Position numbers and translations under genes: made by a program. From NCBI GenBank assembly GCA_017515465.1, contig JAFWFV010000026.1, positions 16,173 to 80,172 on the forward strand: DNA of 64,000 bases, written 5' to 3'. This DNA is from Clostridiales bacterium (lineage in GTDB: Bacteria > Bacillota > Clostridia > Saccharofermentanales > Saccharofermentanaceae). Of the stretch, positions 1 to 8,661 are shown piece by piece (position 1 is the first letter of the stretch; each line of letters opens with the position of its first letter). A model generated the notes under the pieces. That model was not told the origin of the DNA, searched no databases, and worked only from the letters and a program-made list of their open reading frames with translations.

Positions 1-978
1 TTTCTTCTCGTCAGATACAGGTCAAAATTCAATAAAAAGCTTGCAACTGCATTGTGGATCTATCTGATCACGCCTATCCTGGCTATAGTTCTTCAGATAT
101 TCTTTAAGGATATCCAGTTCGTTATCCTGGCTACGGTCATGTCGGCAGCAATACTGTACTATGCGATCATCAGGATACAGACAGAGAGGTATGAGGATCA
201 GCAGAAGGAGAAGCACCGCCTGGATACGGAGCTTTCCATGGCGACCAGGATACAGGCAGATACGCTTCCTAATATCTTCCCGGCATTCCCTGAGAGGGAT
301 GATTTTGATATTTATGCGTCCATGACGCCTGCCAAGGAGATCGGAGGCGATTTCTATGATTTCTTCCTGATCGATGATACTCACCTGGGAATAGTAATGG
401 CTGATGTGTCAGGCAAGGGCGTTCCGGCGGCTCTGTTCATGATGGTATCCAAGATCCTCATTCAGAATATCGCCATGATGGGAAATAACCCGGCCGAGAC
501 CCTGAAGTATGTAAACAACCAGCTCTGTTCCAATAATCCGGAGGAAATGTTCGTTACGGTATGGTACGGATGTCTTGATCTGGAGACGGGCATCCTGGAT
601 GCGGCTAATGCAGGCCACGAGTTCCCGATGTTCAAGAATCACGGAGAGCGCTTCGAGATCATTCAGGATAAGCACGACTTCGTCATCGGAGGGATGGAGG
701 GTTCCAAATATACCTCTTATTCCATCAAGATGGATCCCGGATCCAAGCTGTTTATCTATACAGACGGCGTTCCTGAAGCAACAAATGCCGATGGAGAACT
801 GTTCGGTACGGAAAGACTCGTAAAAGCTCTCAGGGAAGCAGAGAGCAGATCTCCCAAGCAGATCCTCGAACATGTAAATGATGTCGTTCAGGACTTTGTA
901 AAGGAAGCCCCCCAGTTCGATGATCTTACCATGCTCTGTATCGAATACAAGGGAGCACAGATCAGGAGACACGGATAA
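1..978 (+). CDS. SpoIIE/RsbU-type PP2C protein serine phosphatase, 5' end outside the window
   Basis: The frame is open from base 1, so the gene starts upstream; a TTG at 52 is not a convincing start. About 325 residues are visible. A hydrophobic stretch (first ~55 residues, at least two membrane segments) leads into a short helical linker and a SpoIIE-type PP2C domain. Motifs seen are the ATRIQADTLPN entry, EIGGDFYDF, MADVSGKGVPAAL, NAGHEFP and the late IYTDGVPEA with metal-binding Asp. This family dephosphorylates anti-anti-sigma factors in partner-switching pathways or acts behind a membrane sensor. No STAS or anti-sigma gene lies next to it. The next gene starts 1 nt after the stop, so the two are probably cotranscribed. 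Confidence 0.85.
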   Translation, partial: FLLVRYRSKFNKKLATALWIYLITPILAIVLQIFFKDIQFVILATVMSAAILYYAIIRIQTERYEDQQKEKHRLDTELSMATRIQADTLPNIFPAFPERDDFDIYASMTPAKEIGGDFYDFFLIDDTHLGIVMADVSGKGVPAALFMMVSKILIQNIAMMGNNPAETLKYVNNQLCSNNPEEMFVTVWYGCLDLETGILDAANAGHEFPMFKNHGERFEIIQDKHDFVIGGMEGSKYTSYSIKMDPGSKLFIYTDGVPEATNADGELFGTERLVKALREAESRSPKQILEHVNDVVQDFVKEAPQFDDLTMLCIEYKGAQIRRHG

Positions 979-979
979 T

Positions 980-1468
980 ATGAGTGATATGGACTTCCGT
1001 CCGATGAGACGTTTTAAGCAGCAGATCAGTGAGGAAAAATGCATAGAGATCCTGGAGACTCAGCCCAGAGGCATACTGTCTATGATAGGTGACAATGGAT
1101 ACCCATACGGCATTCCTCTCGATCACTGGTATTCCGCTTCAGACAATAAACTCTATTTCCATTGTGCAAAGGAAGGTCATAAGCTGGATTCCATCGTTAA
1201 GTGTGACAAGGTCAGCTACTGCGTAATGGATGAGGGATTCCGCCGGGAAGGGGAGTGGGCCCTTAACATTAACAGCGTTGTCGTGTTCGGCAGGATGAAG
1301 ATAGTCACAGATGAAGACAAAAAACGTGAGATCTGCTCTAACATAACCCGCAAATTCACTTCTGACGAGGAGTATCTCAAAAAAGAACTTGTCAATGCTT
1401 TCCCGAGAGTATGTTGTCTGGAACTTACCATCGAGCACATGACAGGGAAACTCGTTAACGAATCTTGA
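980..1468 (+). CDS. Pyridoxamine 5'-phosphate oxidase-like (NimA-type) flavin-binding protein
   Basis: A 162-residue protein. I place the start at the ATG at 980, giving MSDMDFRPMRRF, one base after the upstream stop; an in-frame ATG at 920 lies inside the previous gene. The pattern LETQPRGILSMIGDNGYPYGIPLDHWY then KLYFHCAKEGHKLD is typical of the split-barrel FMN-binding PPOX/NimA family. These proteins bind FMN or a related flavin and reduce small substrates; the nitroimidazole reductase NimA belongs here. Substrate cannot be told from the sequence. Its neighbours are a phosphatase and redox enzymes. Confidence 0.82.
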   Translation: MSDMDFRPMRRFKQQISEEKCIEILETQPRGILSMIGDNGYPYGIPLDHWYSASDNKLYFHCAKEGHKLDSIVKCDKVSYCVMDEGFRREGEWALNINSVVVFGRMKIVTDEDKKREICSNITRKFTSDEEYLKKELVNAFPRVCCLELTIEHMTGKLVNES

Positions 1469-1542
1469 TTATTATTAACACTTTATACACATGATTTGAG
1501 ATAAAATATCCTCTAGAGAATCAAATCTTTTGGAGGTATGAA

Positions 1543-2772
1543 ATGTCTTCGATCAAACAGGAAGCATCCAGATGCCTTAAATGTAAGAATGCCCGCTGTG
1601 CGGCGCATTGCCCTGTATCGACTCAGATCCCCCTGATCACGGAAATGTTCCTGAACGGTGATATCAGGAAAGCAGGGGAGATGCTGTTCCTCAACAATCC
1701 TCTGTCTGCTGTGACATCCGTAATATGTCCGCATGAGAGGAACTGCACAGGACACTGTGTGCTTGGGATCAAGGGTTCTCCCGTTGAGTTCTACCGTGTT
1801 GAGGAGTATATTTTCAGATTCTATCTGGAGACCATGGATATTCCCGAGATCGAGAAGAACGGGATCAAGGTCGCTGTGGCAGGCGCAGGCCCTGCAGGCA
1901 TTACAATGTCTCTGCTCCTGCTTCTCAAAGGTTATGACGTAACCCTGTTCGAATCCCAGGATAACATAGGCGGAGTTCTCAGGTACGGCATTCCGCCTTT
2001 CAGGCTGCCCAGGGATCTTCTGGACATGTACAAAGACATAATGATCAGGATGGGGCTGCATTTCAGGCCTAATACCAGGATAGGTGCGAACATCATGATA
2101 GAGGATCTTTTCCCGGACGGATATAAAGCCATATTCGTATCCACGGGTACCGGCAGACCCAACAAGCTCGGGCTTTTGGGCGAGACCCTGGGTCATGTCC
2201 ATTTTGCCGTGGACTACCTCAAATCCCCTGAGGCATTTAATCTGGGAAATAAGGTCGCCATAGTCGGAGCAGGCAATGTTGCCATAGATGCAGCCAGGAC
2301 TGCGATCAGGCGCGGTCATTCACATGTTACGATACTTCACTTTATGGGATATGATGATATGTCTGCAAATCACGACGAGATCGAGATGGCAGAACTGGAC
2401 GGTGTCGAATTCGTCCATTATGCCCAGGCTGTCAGGATCCTTGAAGATGCAGTCAGGTGCGTCAGGGTCAGAAAGATAGAGAATGAAGACGGCAGTGTTT
2501 CCTTTGAAGAGGACTATACTGAGACTTTCGATGTGCCTGCCGAATCAGTTATCATTGCCATCGGACAGGGCCCCGGTGCGGATATCAGGACATCGGGAGT
2601 AAAACTGACCCAGAAAGGCCTGTTTGATGTTAATGAGTGGGGTGAGACGGATACTCCCGGCGTATTTGCTGCAGGAGACATCGTTTCGGGCCCCAAGACA
2701 GTTGTGGATGCCGTGGCATTTACAAAGAAAGTATTTGGCAGGATGGAAGAATATCTGGAAAAGAATGCCTGA
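1543..2772 (+). CDS. GltD-like NAD(P)H-dependent iron-sulfur flavoprotein oxidoreductase
   Basis: A 409-residue protein with GGAGG 6 nt before the ATG. The N-terminus has the cysteine motif RCLKCKNARCAAHCPV and a second set CPHERNCTGHC, as in the [4Fe-4S] part of the glutamate synthase small subunit. An FAD Rossmann site follows (VAGAGPAG, then GGVLRYGIPPFRLP), a second dinucleotide site (IVGAGNVAIDAARTAIRRG) and the FAD-closing APGVFAAGD-like motif near the C-terminus (DTPGVFAAGDIVSG). The family moves electrons from NAD(P)H through FAD and Fe-S centres. No gltB large subunit is nearby, so it may serve another acceptor; the flavodiiron-rubredoxin protein immediately downstream is an attractive but unproven partner. 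Confidence 0.82.
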   Translation: MSSIKQEASRCLKCKNARCAAHCPVSTQIPLITEMFLNGDIRKAGEMLFLNNPLSAVTSVICPHERNCTGHCVLGIKGSPVEFYRVEEYIFRFYLETMDIPEIEKNGIKVAVAGAGPAGITMSLLLLLKGYDVTLFESQDNIGGVLRYGIPPFRLPRDLLDMYKDIMIRMGLHFRPNTRIGANIMIEDLFPDGYKAIFVSTGTGRPNKLGLLGETLGHVHFAVDYLKSPEAFNLGNKVAIVGAGNVAIDAARTAIRRGHSHVTILHFMGYDDMSANHDEIEMAELDGVEFVHYAQAVRILEDAVRCVRVRKIENEDGSVSFEEDYTETFDVPAESVIIAIGQGPGADIRTSGVKLTQKGLFDVNEWGETDTPGVFAAGDIVSGPKTVVDAVAFTKKVFGRMEEYLEKNA

Positions 2773-2780
2773 CAGTGGAG

Positions 2781-2786
2781 TATAAT
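2781..2786 (+). promoter_or_regulatory. Candidate -10 element for the flavodiiron gene
   Basis: A perfect TATAAT lies in the 59-nt gap between the GltD-like gene and the flavodiiron gene, 46 nt before the ATG. No good -35 hexamer sits 16-18 nt upstream and there is no TGn extension, so this is a modest prediction. Confidence 0.35.
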
Positions 2787-2831
2787 AGTCTTACTGGCGG
2801 TTATTTAGATTAATATACGGAGGACCATAAT

Positions 2832-4625
2832 ATGTTTATCAGCAGCGATATCACCTACATCGGCGTTAACGACCACAATATAGATCTCTTCGAGGGTCAG
2901 TACGTTGTGCCCAACGGAATGGCATATAATTCCTACGTCATCCTCGATAACAAGGTAGCCGTAATGGATACGGTAGACAGGAATTTTACTCATGAATGGC
3001 TTGATAACCTGGACCATGCCCTCAATGGCAGGAAGCCTGATTATCTGGTCGTCCAGCATATGGAGCCCGATCACTCGGCCAACATAGAGAGTTTCATGAA
3101 GAACTATCCCGATGCCACGATCGTATCTTCCTCCAAGGCTTTTACGATGATGAAGAATTTCTTCGGAACAGAATATGAGGACAGGAGGATCGTTGTTGCA
3201 GAAGGCGATACCCTCGAACTCGGAACGCATACACTCTCATTTGTTGCTGCTCCTATGGTCCACTGGCCTGAGGTCATCATGACATATGACAGCAAGGACA
3301 AGGTATTATTCTCCGCTGACGGATTCGGCAAGTTCGGAGCTCTTGACGTTGAGGAGGAGTGGGCATGTGAAGCCCGCCGTTACTATATCGGCATTGTCGG
3401 TAAATACGGAGCCCAGGTCCAGGCCGTTCTGAAAAAGGCTGCCAATCTGGATATCGCGATCATCTGCCCTCTGCATGGACCTGTTCTGACGGGAGATCTG
3501 ACGCCTTATATATCCCTCTACGACACATGGTCATCCTATTCCGTTGAGACTGAAGGCATAGCTGTTTTCTATACATCCGTCTACGGACATACAAAAGATG
3601 CGGTTATGATGCTGGCAGATAAGCTCAAGGCTAACGGCTGCCCCAAGGTGGTCGTAAATGACCTGGCCAGGGAAGACATGGCCGAATGCGTCGAGGATGC
3701 ATTCAGGTACGGACGTATCGTTCTGGCCACCACTACATATAATGCCGATATCTTCCCGTTTATGCGTGAATTCATCGAACATCTCACTGAGAGGGGATTC
3801 CAGAACAAGACCGTTGCCATGATCGAGAACGGATCATGGGCTCCTCAGGCCATCAAGACCATGAGATCCATGCTGGAAAAGTCGAAGAACATCACTTATA
3901 CGGACAACAACGTCAAGATCATTTCTGCCCTCAACGATGAGTCCAAGGCTCAGGTGGAGGCGCTGGCAAATGAACTCTGCCAGGACTATCTGGCACAGAA
4001 AGAGGACACTGCGAACAAGAATGATCTGTCTGCCCTGTTCAATATCGGATACGGACTCTACGTCGTTACATCCAATGACGGCAAAAAGGATAACGGTCTC
4101 ATCGTTAATACCGTTACCCAGGTTACCAATACTCCTAACAGGGTAGCTGTTACGATCAACAAGCAGAACTATTCCCATCATGTCATCAAGCAGACCGGCA
4201 TGATGAACGTCAACTGCCTGTCAGTTGAGGCTCCGTTCAAGGTGTTCGAAACTTTCGGATTCCAGAGCGGCAGAAATGCAGAAAAGTTTGCCGGCGGCGA
4301 GAATAACCTCCGCTCTGACAACGGACTGATATTCCTCTCCAAGTACATAAATTCCTTTATGTCACTCAAGGTTGAGGATTATGTCGATCTGGATACCCAC
4401 GGCATGTTCATCTGTTCCGTTACTGAGGCACGTGTATTGTCAGACAAGGATACAATGACCTATACATATTATCAGGACAAGGTAAAGCCCAAGCCGGAGA
4501 CAGAAGGCAAGAAAGGCTATGTATGTAAGGTCTGCGGATATGTTTATGAAGGCGACGAGCTTCCGGATGACATCGTATGTCCTCTGTGCAAGCATGGAGC
4601 CGCAGATTTTGAGCCTATCGGCTGA
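2832..4625 (+). CDS. Flavodiiron protein with flavin reductase and rubredoxin domains (FprA family)
   Basis: A 597-residue four-domain protein. Residues ~1-240 are a metallo-beta-lactamase-like diiron domain with all ligands visible: H76-x-E78-x-D80-H81, H144, D163 and H215. Residues ~245-390 are a flavodoxin domain (FYTSVYGHTKD). Residues ~405-555 are a flavin reductase-like FMN domain (VNTVTQVTNTPNRVAVTINK). The last ~35 residues are a rubredoxin with CKVCG and CPLC. Flavodiiron proteins reduce O2 to water or NO to N2O in anaerobes. The fused rubredoxin and flavin reductase would let one chain accept electrons from a generic NAD(P)H donor. An RBS (GGAGG) precedes the ATG; the next gene begins 24 nt after the stop. 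Confidence 0.93.
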   Translation: MFISSDITYIGVNDHNIDLFEGQYVVPNGMAYNSYVILDNKVAVMDTVDRNFTHEWLDNLDHALNGRKPDYLVVQHMEPDHSANIESFMKNYPDATIVSSSKAFTMMKNFFGTEYEDRRIVVAEGDTLELGTHTLSFVAAPMVHWPEVIMTYDSKDKVLFSADGFGKFGALDVEEEWACEARRYYIGIVGKYGAQVQAVLKKAANLDIAIICPLHGPVLTGDLTPYISLYDTWSSYSVETEGIAVFYTSVYGHTKDAVMMLADKLKANGCPKVVVNDLAREDMAECVEDAFRYGRIVLATTTYNADIFPFMREFIEHLTERGFQNKTVAMIENGSWAPQAIKTMRSMLEKSKNITYTDNNVKIISALNDESKAQVEALANELCQDYLAQKEDTANKNDLSALFNIGYGLYVVTSNDGKKDNGLIVNTVTQVTNTPNRVAVTINKQNYSHHVIKQTGMMNVNCLSVEAPFKVFETFGFQSGRNAEKFAGGENNLRSDNGLIFLSKYINSFMSLKVEDYVDLDTHGMFICSVTEARVLSDKDTMTYTYYQDKVKPKPETEGKKGYVCKVCGYVYEGDELPDDIVCPLCKHGAADFEPIG

Positions 4626-4649
4626 TGTGAAACAGGAGGAGGGGGCATT

Positions 4650-7600
4650 TTGAACAGTACCATATTACGCAGAATATGTTCCCTGGCGGTAACGGTCAGT
4701 TTTGTTTCCATGTTTGCCATGGGAATATCGGCTGAGGATTCACAATATCAGCCGTCATTTGATCCTACTGACCGGAATGCAAACTACGGAGCGGTTCTGT
4801 ATGACAATACTAACGGACTCCCCACATCTGAGGCAAATGACATTACACAGACGTCAGACGGTGCACTGTGGATCGGCAGTTACAGCGGTCTTATCCGTTT
4901 TGACGGCTCTCACTTCGAGAGGATGGATTCAACGGTAGGCATCACCAGTGTTACGACACTCCATGCTGACAGCAGGGACAGGATCTGGATCGGTACAAAC
5001 GATAACGGCGTCGTCCTTTTCTACAACAACGGACTGGTCAAATACGGTATCGAAGACGGACTCAGGTCAATATCTATCAGATCCATCGTTGAGGATCACA
5101 GCGGCAATATCTACGTAGGAACAACAAAGGGTATCGTCGGATTTACTCCTGATGGCACTCTGGTTGATATCGACTCCGCTGATATCAATGATGCCTATAT
5201 CAGACAGCTCGTGGTGGGTGAGGATAATGTGGTCTACGGCATCACGCTCAACGGTTCTGTAGTTACACTCTCGGATCTGGCAGTTACCAGCTTCCACAGC
5301 CATACTGAATTAGCTGACGATGGTGCCAACATCAGATCGATACTGCCTGATTCGGATAATCCGGGATATGTATATCTTGGTGATGAGCATTCAGAGATCT
5401 ATCACGTAAAGCTGGGAGAGAAGATCGATATAGCCCACTCCTTGCCGGTTGCCCCTCTGGCACATGTCAATTCCATCGACAGGATCGGTGACAAGCTCTG
5501 GATATGCAGTGATGATGGTATCGGAGTCATGGATATCGCAACGAGGCATCTGAGCGTTATCAGTAACATTCCGATGCAGAATTCCATCGAGAACATGATG
5601 ATCGATTATCAGGGCAACTACTGGTTCACGTCGTCCCGCCAGGGTCTGATGAAGATCGTTCCCAACCAGTTTGTTGACGTTTTCAGCAGATGCAATGTTG
5701 AACCTTCAGTAGTAAATACGACATGTCTATATGACGGGAAGCTCTTTGTAGGAACTGATACCGGACTTGTTGTGATCTCAGGAGGAAAACAGCTTCATGA
5801 TCTGCCTTTTGACCATGCCAGAAAAGCCTCGGGTGAGGATCTTGACTGGTTCGATCTGATCCAGGTGCTGAAAGGGGTCAAGATCAGATCAATTGTTAAG
5901 GATAATGAAGGCAACATGTGGATATCGACCTTCGGATCCCAGGGCCTGCTCTGCTTTGACGGCCGTGAACTTGTATGTTATGACATGGATTCAGGTATGC
6001 CTTCCGAAAGGGTCAGAACGGTGATCGAGCTTTCTGACGGTTCTTATGCCGTGGCTTGTACAGGTGGTGTAGTCAGGATCAATGACGGTGCCATAACTGA
6101 TATATATGACAGGGACAGGGGTATCAGCATTAACGAAGTTCTCACTGTGTGCGAAGCAAAGAACGGAGATATACTTGTGGGTACTGACGGCGGAGGATTA
6201 GACGTGATCAGTCCTGACGGCAGCATCAGGCACATAGGTGTATCCGACGGGCTGTCATCCGAAGTAATAATGAGGATCAAAGCCGATTCCACAGAGAATG
6301 TATACTGGCTCGTTACCAGTAATTCTATCTCCTATCTCGATAGTGACTACAATGTCCATACGGTCAGCAATTTCACGTATTCCAATAATTTCGACCTCTA
6401 CGAGAACAGGACCGGATATCTGTGGGTGCTCAGCAGCAACGGTATCTATGTCGTCCCGAAGAGTGAATTGTTTGCCAATGAGACGATATCTCCGGTGTTC
6501 TACAACATGGATAATGGAATGTCATGCATTACCACATCCAATTCCTACAGTGAGATCACTGATTCTGGAGACCTTTATATTTCTGGAACCACCGGTGTTT
6601 CCAGGGTCAATGTCAACAGCAAGATGGTGGATGTTCTGTCTCTTAAGATGAACGTGCCTTATATCGAAGCTGACGGGGAACTGCTCTTTGCAGGTGAAGA
6701 CGGATCCTTCAGGATCGACTCGTCTGTTCAGAGGATAACCATCTATCCTTTCGTTTATACATATTCGCTGGTAAATCCCCAGATCTCCTACAGGCTCGAT
6801 GGTCAGGAGGCAGAAGGTACCACGGCGAGCTGCAGTGATCTTTCTCCTGTGGTATTTACCAATCTCAAGGGCGGAGAATACTCCTTTGAGATGAAGCTGA
6901 CTAATCCCGCAGGTGCATATGAGAGTGATTATGCCGTCAAGATAGTCAAGGAAAAGGCTTTCCATGAATATGTAGCCTTCTATATTATTATTGCCTTGAT
7001 GGTGATCGGAGTGGTAGCGCTTCTCGTCAGCCTTATTTTCCGCGGACAGATCAGAAAGTATGAGAAGAGGGCGGAGGAGAACAAGAAACTCATCCGTGAG
7101 ATCACAGAGGCTTTTGCAAAGACGATAGATATGAAGGACAAGTATACGAACGGCCATTCCTCGAGAGTTGCCGAGTATACCGTAAAACTTGCCCGTGAAC
7201 TGGGCTACGATGAGGAGACACTGGAGAAGTACCGCAACATAGCTCTTCTCCATGACATCGGCAAGATAGGCATTCCCATGGAGGTGCTGAATAAGAACGG
7301 CAAGCTCACTGACGAGGAATATGCCTGCATCAAGTCTCATACGACACTTGGTCACGACGTTCTAAACGGCATCAGCATCATGCCTGAACTGTCGATCGGC
7401 GCCGGGTCCCACCATGAACGTCCTGACGGAAAGGGTTATCCCGAAGGCCTCAAGGGTGATGAGATACCCAGAGTCGCACAGATCATTGCAGTTGCAGATA
7501 CCTTCGATGCGATGTATTCAGACAGGCCTTACCGTAAGAGAATGAACTTCGACAAGGCAGTATCGATCATCAAGGACGTATCAGGAACTCAGCTTACTGC

Positions 7601-7730
7601 AGATGTTGTAGATGCTTTCCTGAGGCTTGTAGACAAGGGAGAGTTCCGCGCACCTGATGATGTAGGCGGCGGAACCTTCGATGATATCAACAACATCCAC
7701 AAGAAGTTTGATGAGGGCGGAAAGTCTTAG
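4650..7730 (+). CDS. Beta-propeller sensor with HD-GYP c-di-GMP phosphodiesterase output
   Basis: 1026 residues. The start is a TTG at 4650, 8 nt behind AGGAGG; no better ATG is near. A signal peptide (~1-28) leads into an extracellular two-component-type propeller (~40-690) with repeats such as DGALWIGS, DRIWIGTND and EGNMWIST, then a Y_Y_Y-type domain (~695-770), one membrane helix (~775-797) and an HD-GYP domain (~820-1005). The HD (LLHDIGKIGIP) and HHERPDGKGYPEG motifs are intact, so c-di-GMP hydrolysis is likely. In polysaccharide-using bacteria such propellers normally sit on histidine kinases; here the kinase is replaced by a phosphodiesterase. It follows the flavodiiron gene by 24 nt and overlaps the convergent lipoprotein gene by 4 nt. 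Confidence 0.9.
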   Translation: MNSTILRRICSLAVTVSFVSMFAMGISAEDSQYQPSFDPTDRNANYGAVLYDNTNGLPTSEANDITQTSDGALWIGSYSGLIRFDGSHFERMDSTVGITSVTTLHADSRDRIWIGTNDNGVVLFYNNGLVKYGIEDGLRSISIRSIVEDHSGNIYVGTTKGIVGFTPDGTLVDIDSADINDAYIRQLVVGEDNVVYGITLNGSVVTLSDLAVTSFHSHTELADDGANIRSILPDSDNPGYVYLGDEHSEIYHVKLGEKIDIAHSLPVAPLAHVNSIDRIGDKLWICSDDGIGVMDIATRHLSVISNIPMQNSIENMMIDYQGNYWFTSSRQGLMKIVPNQFVDVFSRCNVEPSVVNTTCLYDGKLFVGTDTGLVVISGGKQLHDLPFDHARKASGEDLDWFDLIQVLKGVKIRSIVKDNEGNMWISTFGSQGLLCFDGRELVCYDMDSGMPSERVRTVIELSDGSYAVACTGGVVRINDGAITDIYDRDRGISINEVLTVCEAKNGDILVGTDGGGLDVISPDGSIRHIGVSDGLSSEVIMRIKADSTENVYWLVTSNSISYLDSDYNVHTVSNFTYSNNFDLYENRTGYLWVLSSNGIYVVPKSELFANETISPVFYNMDNGMSCITTSNSYSEITDSGDLYISGTTGVSRVNVNSKMVDVLSLKMNVPYIEADGELLFAGEDGSFRIDSSVQRITIYPFVYTYSLVNPQISYRLDGQEAEGTTASCSDLSPVVFTNLKGGEYSFEMKLTNPAGAYESDYAVKIVKEKAFHEYVAFYIIIALMVIGVVALLVSLIFRGQIRKYEKRAEENKKLIREITEAFAKTIDMKDKYTNGHSSRVAEYTVKLARELGYDEETLEKYRNIALLHDIGKIGIPMEVLNKNGKLTDEEYACIKSHTTLGHDVLNGISIMPELSIGAGSHHERPDGKGYPEGLKGDEIPRVAQIIAVADTFDAMYSDRPYRKRMNFDKAVSIIKDVSGTQLTADVVDAFLRLVDKGEFRAPDDVGGGTFDDINNIHKKFDEGGKS

Positions 7731-8470
7731 CCATCTAATACTGTTGTTTCAGGCTGGGGACATGTGCTTTCGTCGGCATAGAGCACGCAGATCCCCGTGT
7801 CTCTGTGGTATTCGATGTAATTGCCCTTATCGTTTTCTATGTGCCTGACGGTTCCGTCATCTGTTCCTTCGGGGAGTTCTATTTCTGCATCAGGATCGTA
7901 GTTATAACACAGATAAGCTCTGACACCGAACGAATCGAGCATTATCCCGTCAAACTGCTGTTCTGTCATCCTGATCAGATAGATCATGACCTCGTGGTCG
8001 CCGTCATCATCCTTATTGGGTACTATCTTCGAAGCTTCGACACCTGTATTGAAATAACTGCCGTACTGTGAGCCATCATCGAAGAGTGCGAGACCGGCCA
8101 TGGCTTTGCCCAGGTATTTGAGGTCGCACAGGCTGTATTTCTGTTCGTATAGTTCCTCTGCCATCTTTCTTACTGCAGGATCTTCCACCTGATCAGGCAG
8201 AAGGGGGATATAACCTGCTCCCTGAGCCTCATCTGCTATTCCGAAATTACAGGTTGAGACAAACTGAGAACCGTCACCGTCGTCAATATGGTATACGGAC
8301 GTGTCTGATGTTTCTGCAGTTGTGCTGTCAGTGATGACATCCGGTTCCGACGGTATAGTGATGGAGGTGACGGATGAGGTCTCGCTTGTATATTCCTGCT
8401 TTATACCTGTGCATCCTGTCAGCATCATACCTGCAATAAGCACCATGATCATCGTGTGTCTGCTTTTCAT
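7727..8470 (-). CDS. Secreted lipoprotein of unknown function
   Basis: The only protein gene on the minus strand, 247 residues. The N-terminus is a lipoprotein signal (KSRHTMIMVLIAGMMLTGC) with the lipobox cysteine at residue ~20, followed by a Ser/Thr-rich linker. The remaining ~170 residues contain EDPAVRKMAEELYEQKYSLCDLKYLGKAMAG in part and are acidic; I recognise no family. It has an AAGGAG ribosome binding site 9 nt before the ATG on its strand. Its stop overlaps the end of the HD-GYP gene, tail to tail, by 4 nt. It is divergent from the leucine-rich-repeat gene across a 191-nt gap. Confidence 0.8.
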   Translation of the reverse strand: MKSRHTMIMVLIAGMMLTGCTGIKQEYTSETSSVTSITIPSEPDVITDSTTAETSDTSVYHIDDGDGSQFVSTCNFGIADEAQGAGYIPLLPDQVEDPAVRKMAEELYEQKYSLCDLKYLGKAMAGLALFDDGSQYGSYFNTGVEASKIVPNKDDDGDHEVMIYLIRMTEQQFDGIMLDSFGVRAYLCYNYDPDAEIELPEGTDDGTVRHIENDKGNYIEYHRDTGICVLYADESTCPQPETTVLDG

Positions 8471-8599
8471 TGTCTTGTTCTCCTTGATCAGCTTGATGAT
8501 CTCATATTACATGTGTGATGTGTTTGTTCTGCAATTGAGATGTGTACAAGTTGTAAAATTTTGATTTTTATTTATTGGATTACTCGTGCCGTTGTGACA

Positions 8600-8626
8600 T
8601 TGAAATAAAACTGATGTTGTGATAAT
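8600..8626 (+). promoter_or_regulatory. Candidate extended -10 promoter for the leucine-rich-repeat gene
   Basis: TTGAAA (8600-8605) is followed after 15 nt by TGT-GATAAT, an extended -10 (GATAAT at 8621-8626). It lies 35 nt before the ATG in the divergent gap 8471-8661. The short spacer is partly offset by the TGn extension. The same gap must also hold the minus-strand promoter of the lipoprotein gene; a candidate TTGCAG-N17-TGTAAT can be read on that strand. Confidence 0.4.
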
Positions 8627-8661
8627 TTAGTCAAGGAATATATATTTGAGGTACCATTTTA

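Noticed and set aside
6522..7355. A 277-codon minus-strand frame
   Set aside because: Antisense to the HD-GYP region; no supporting signals.
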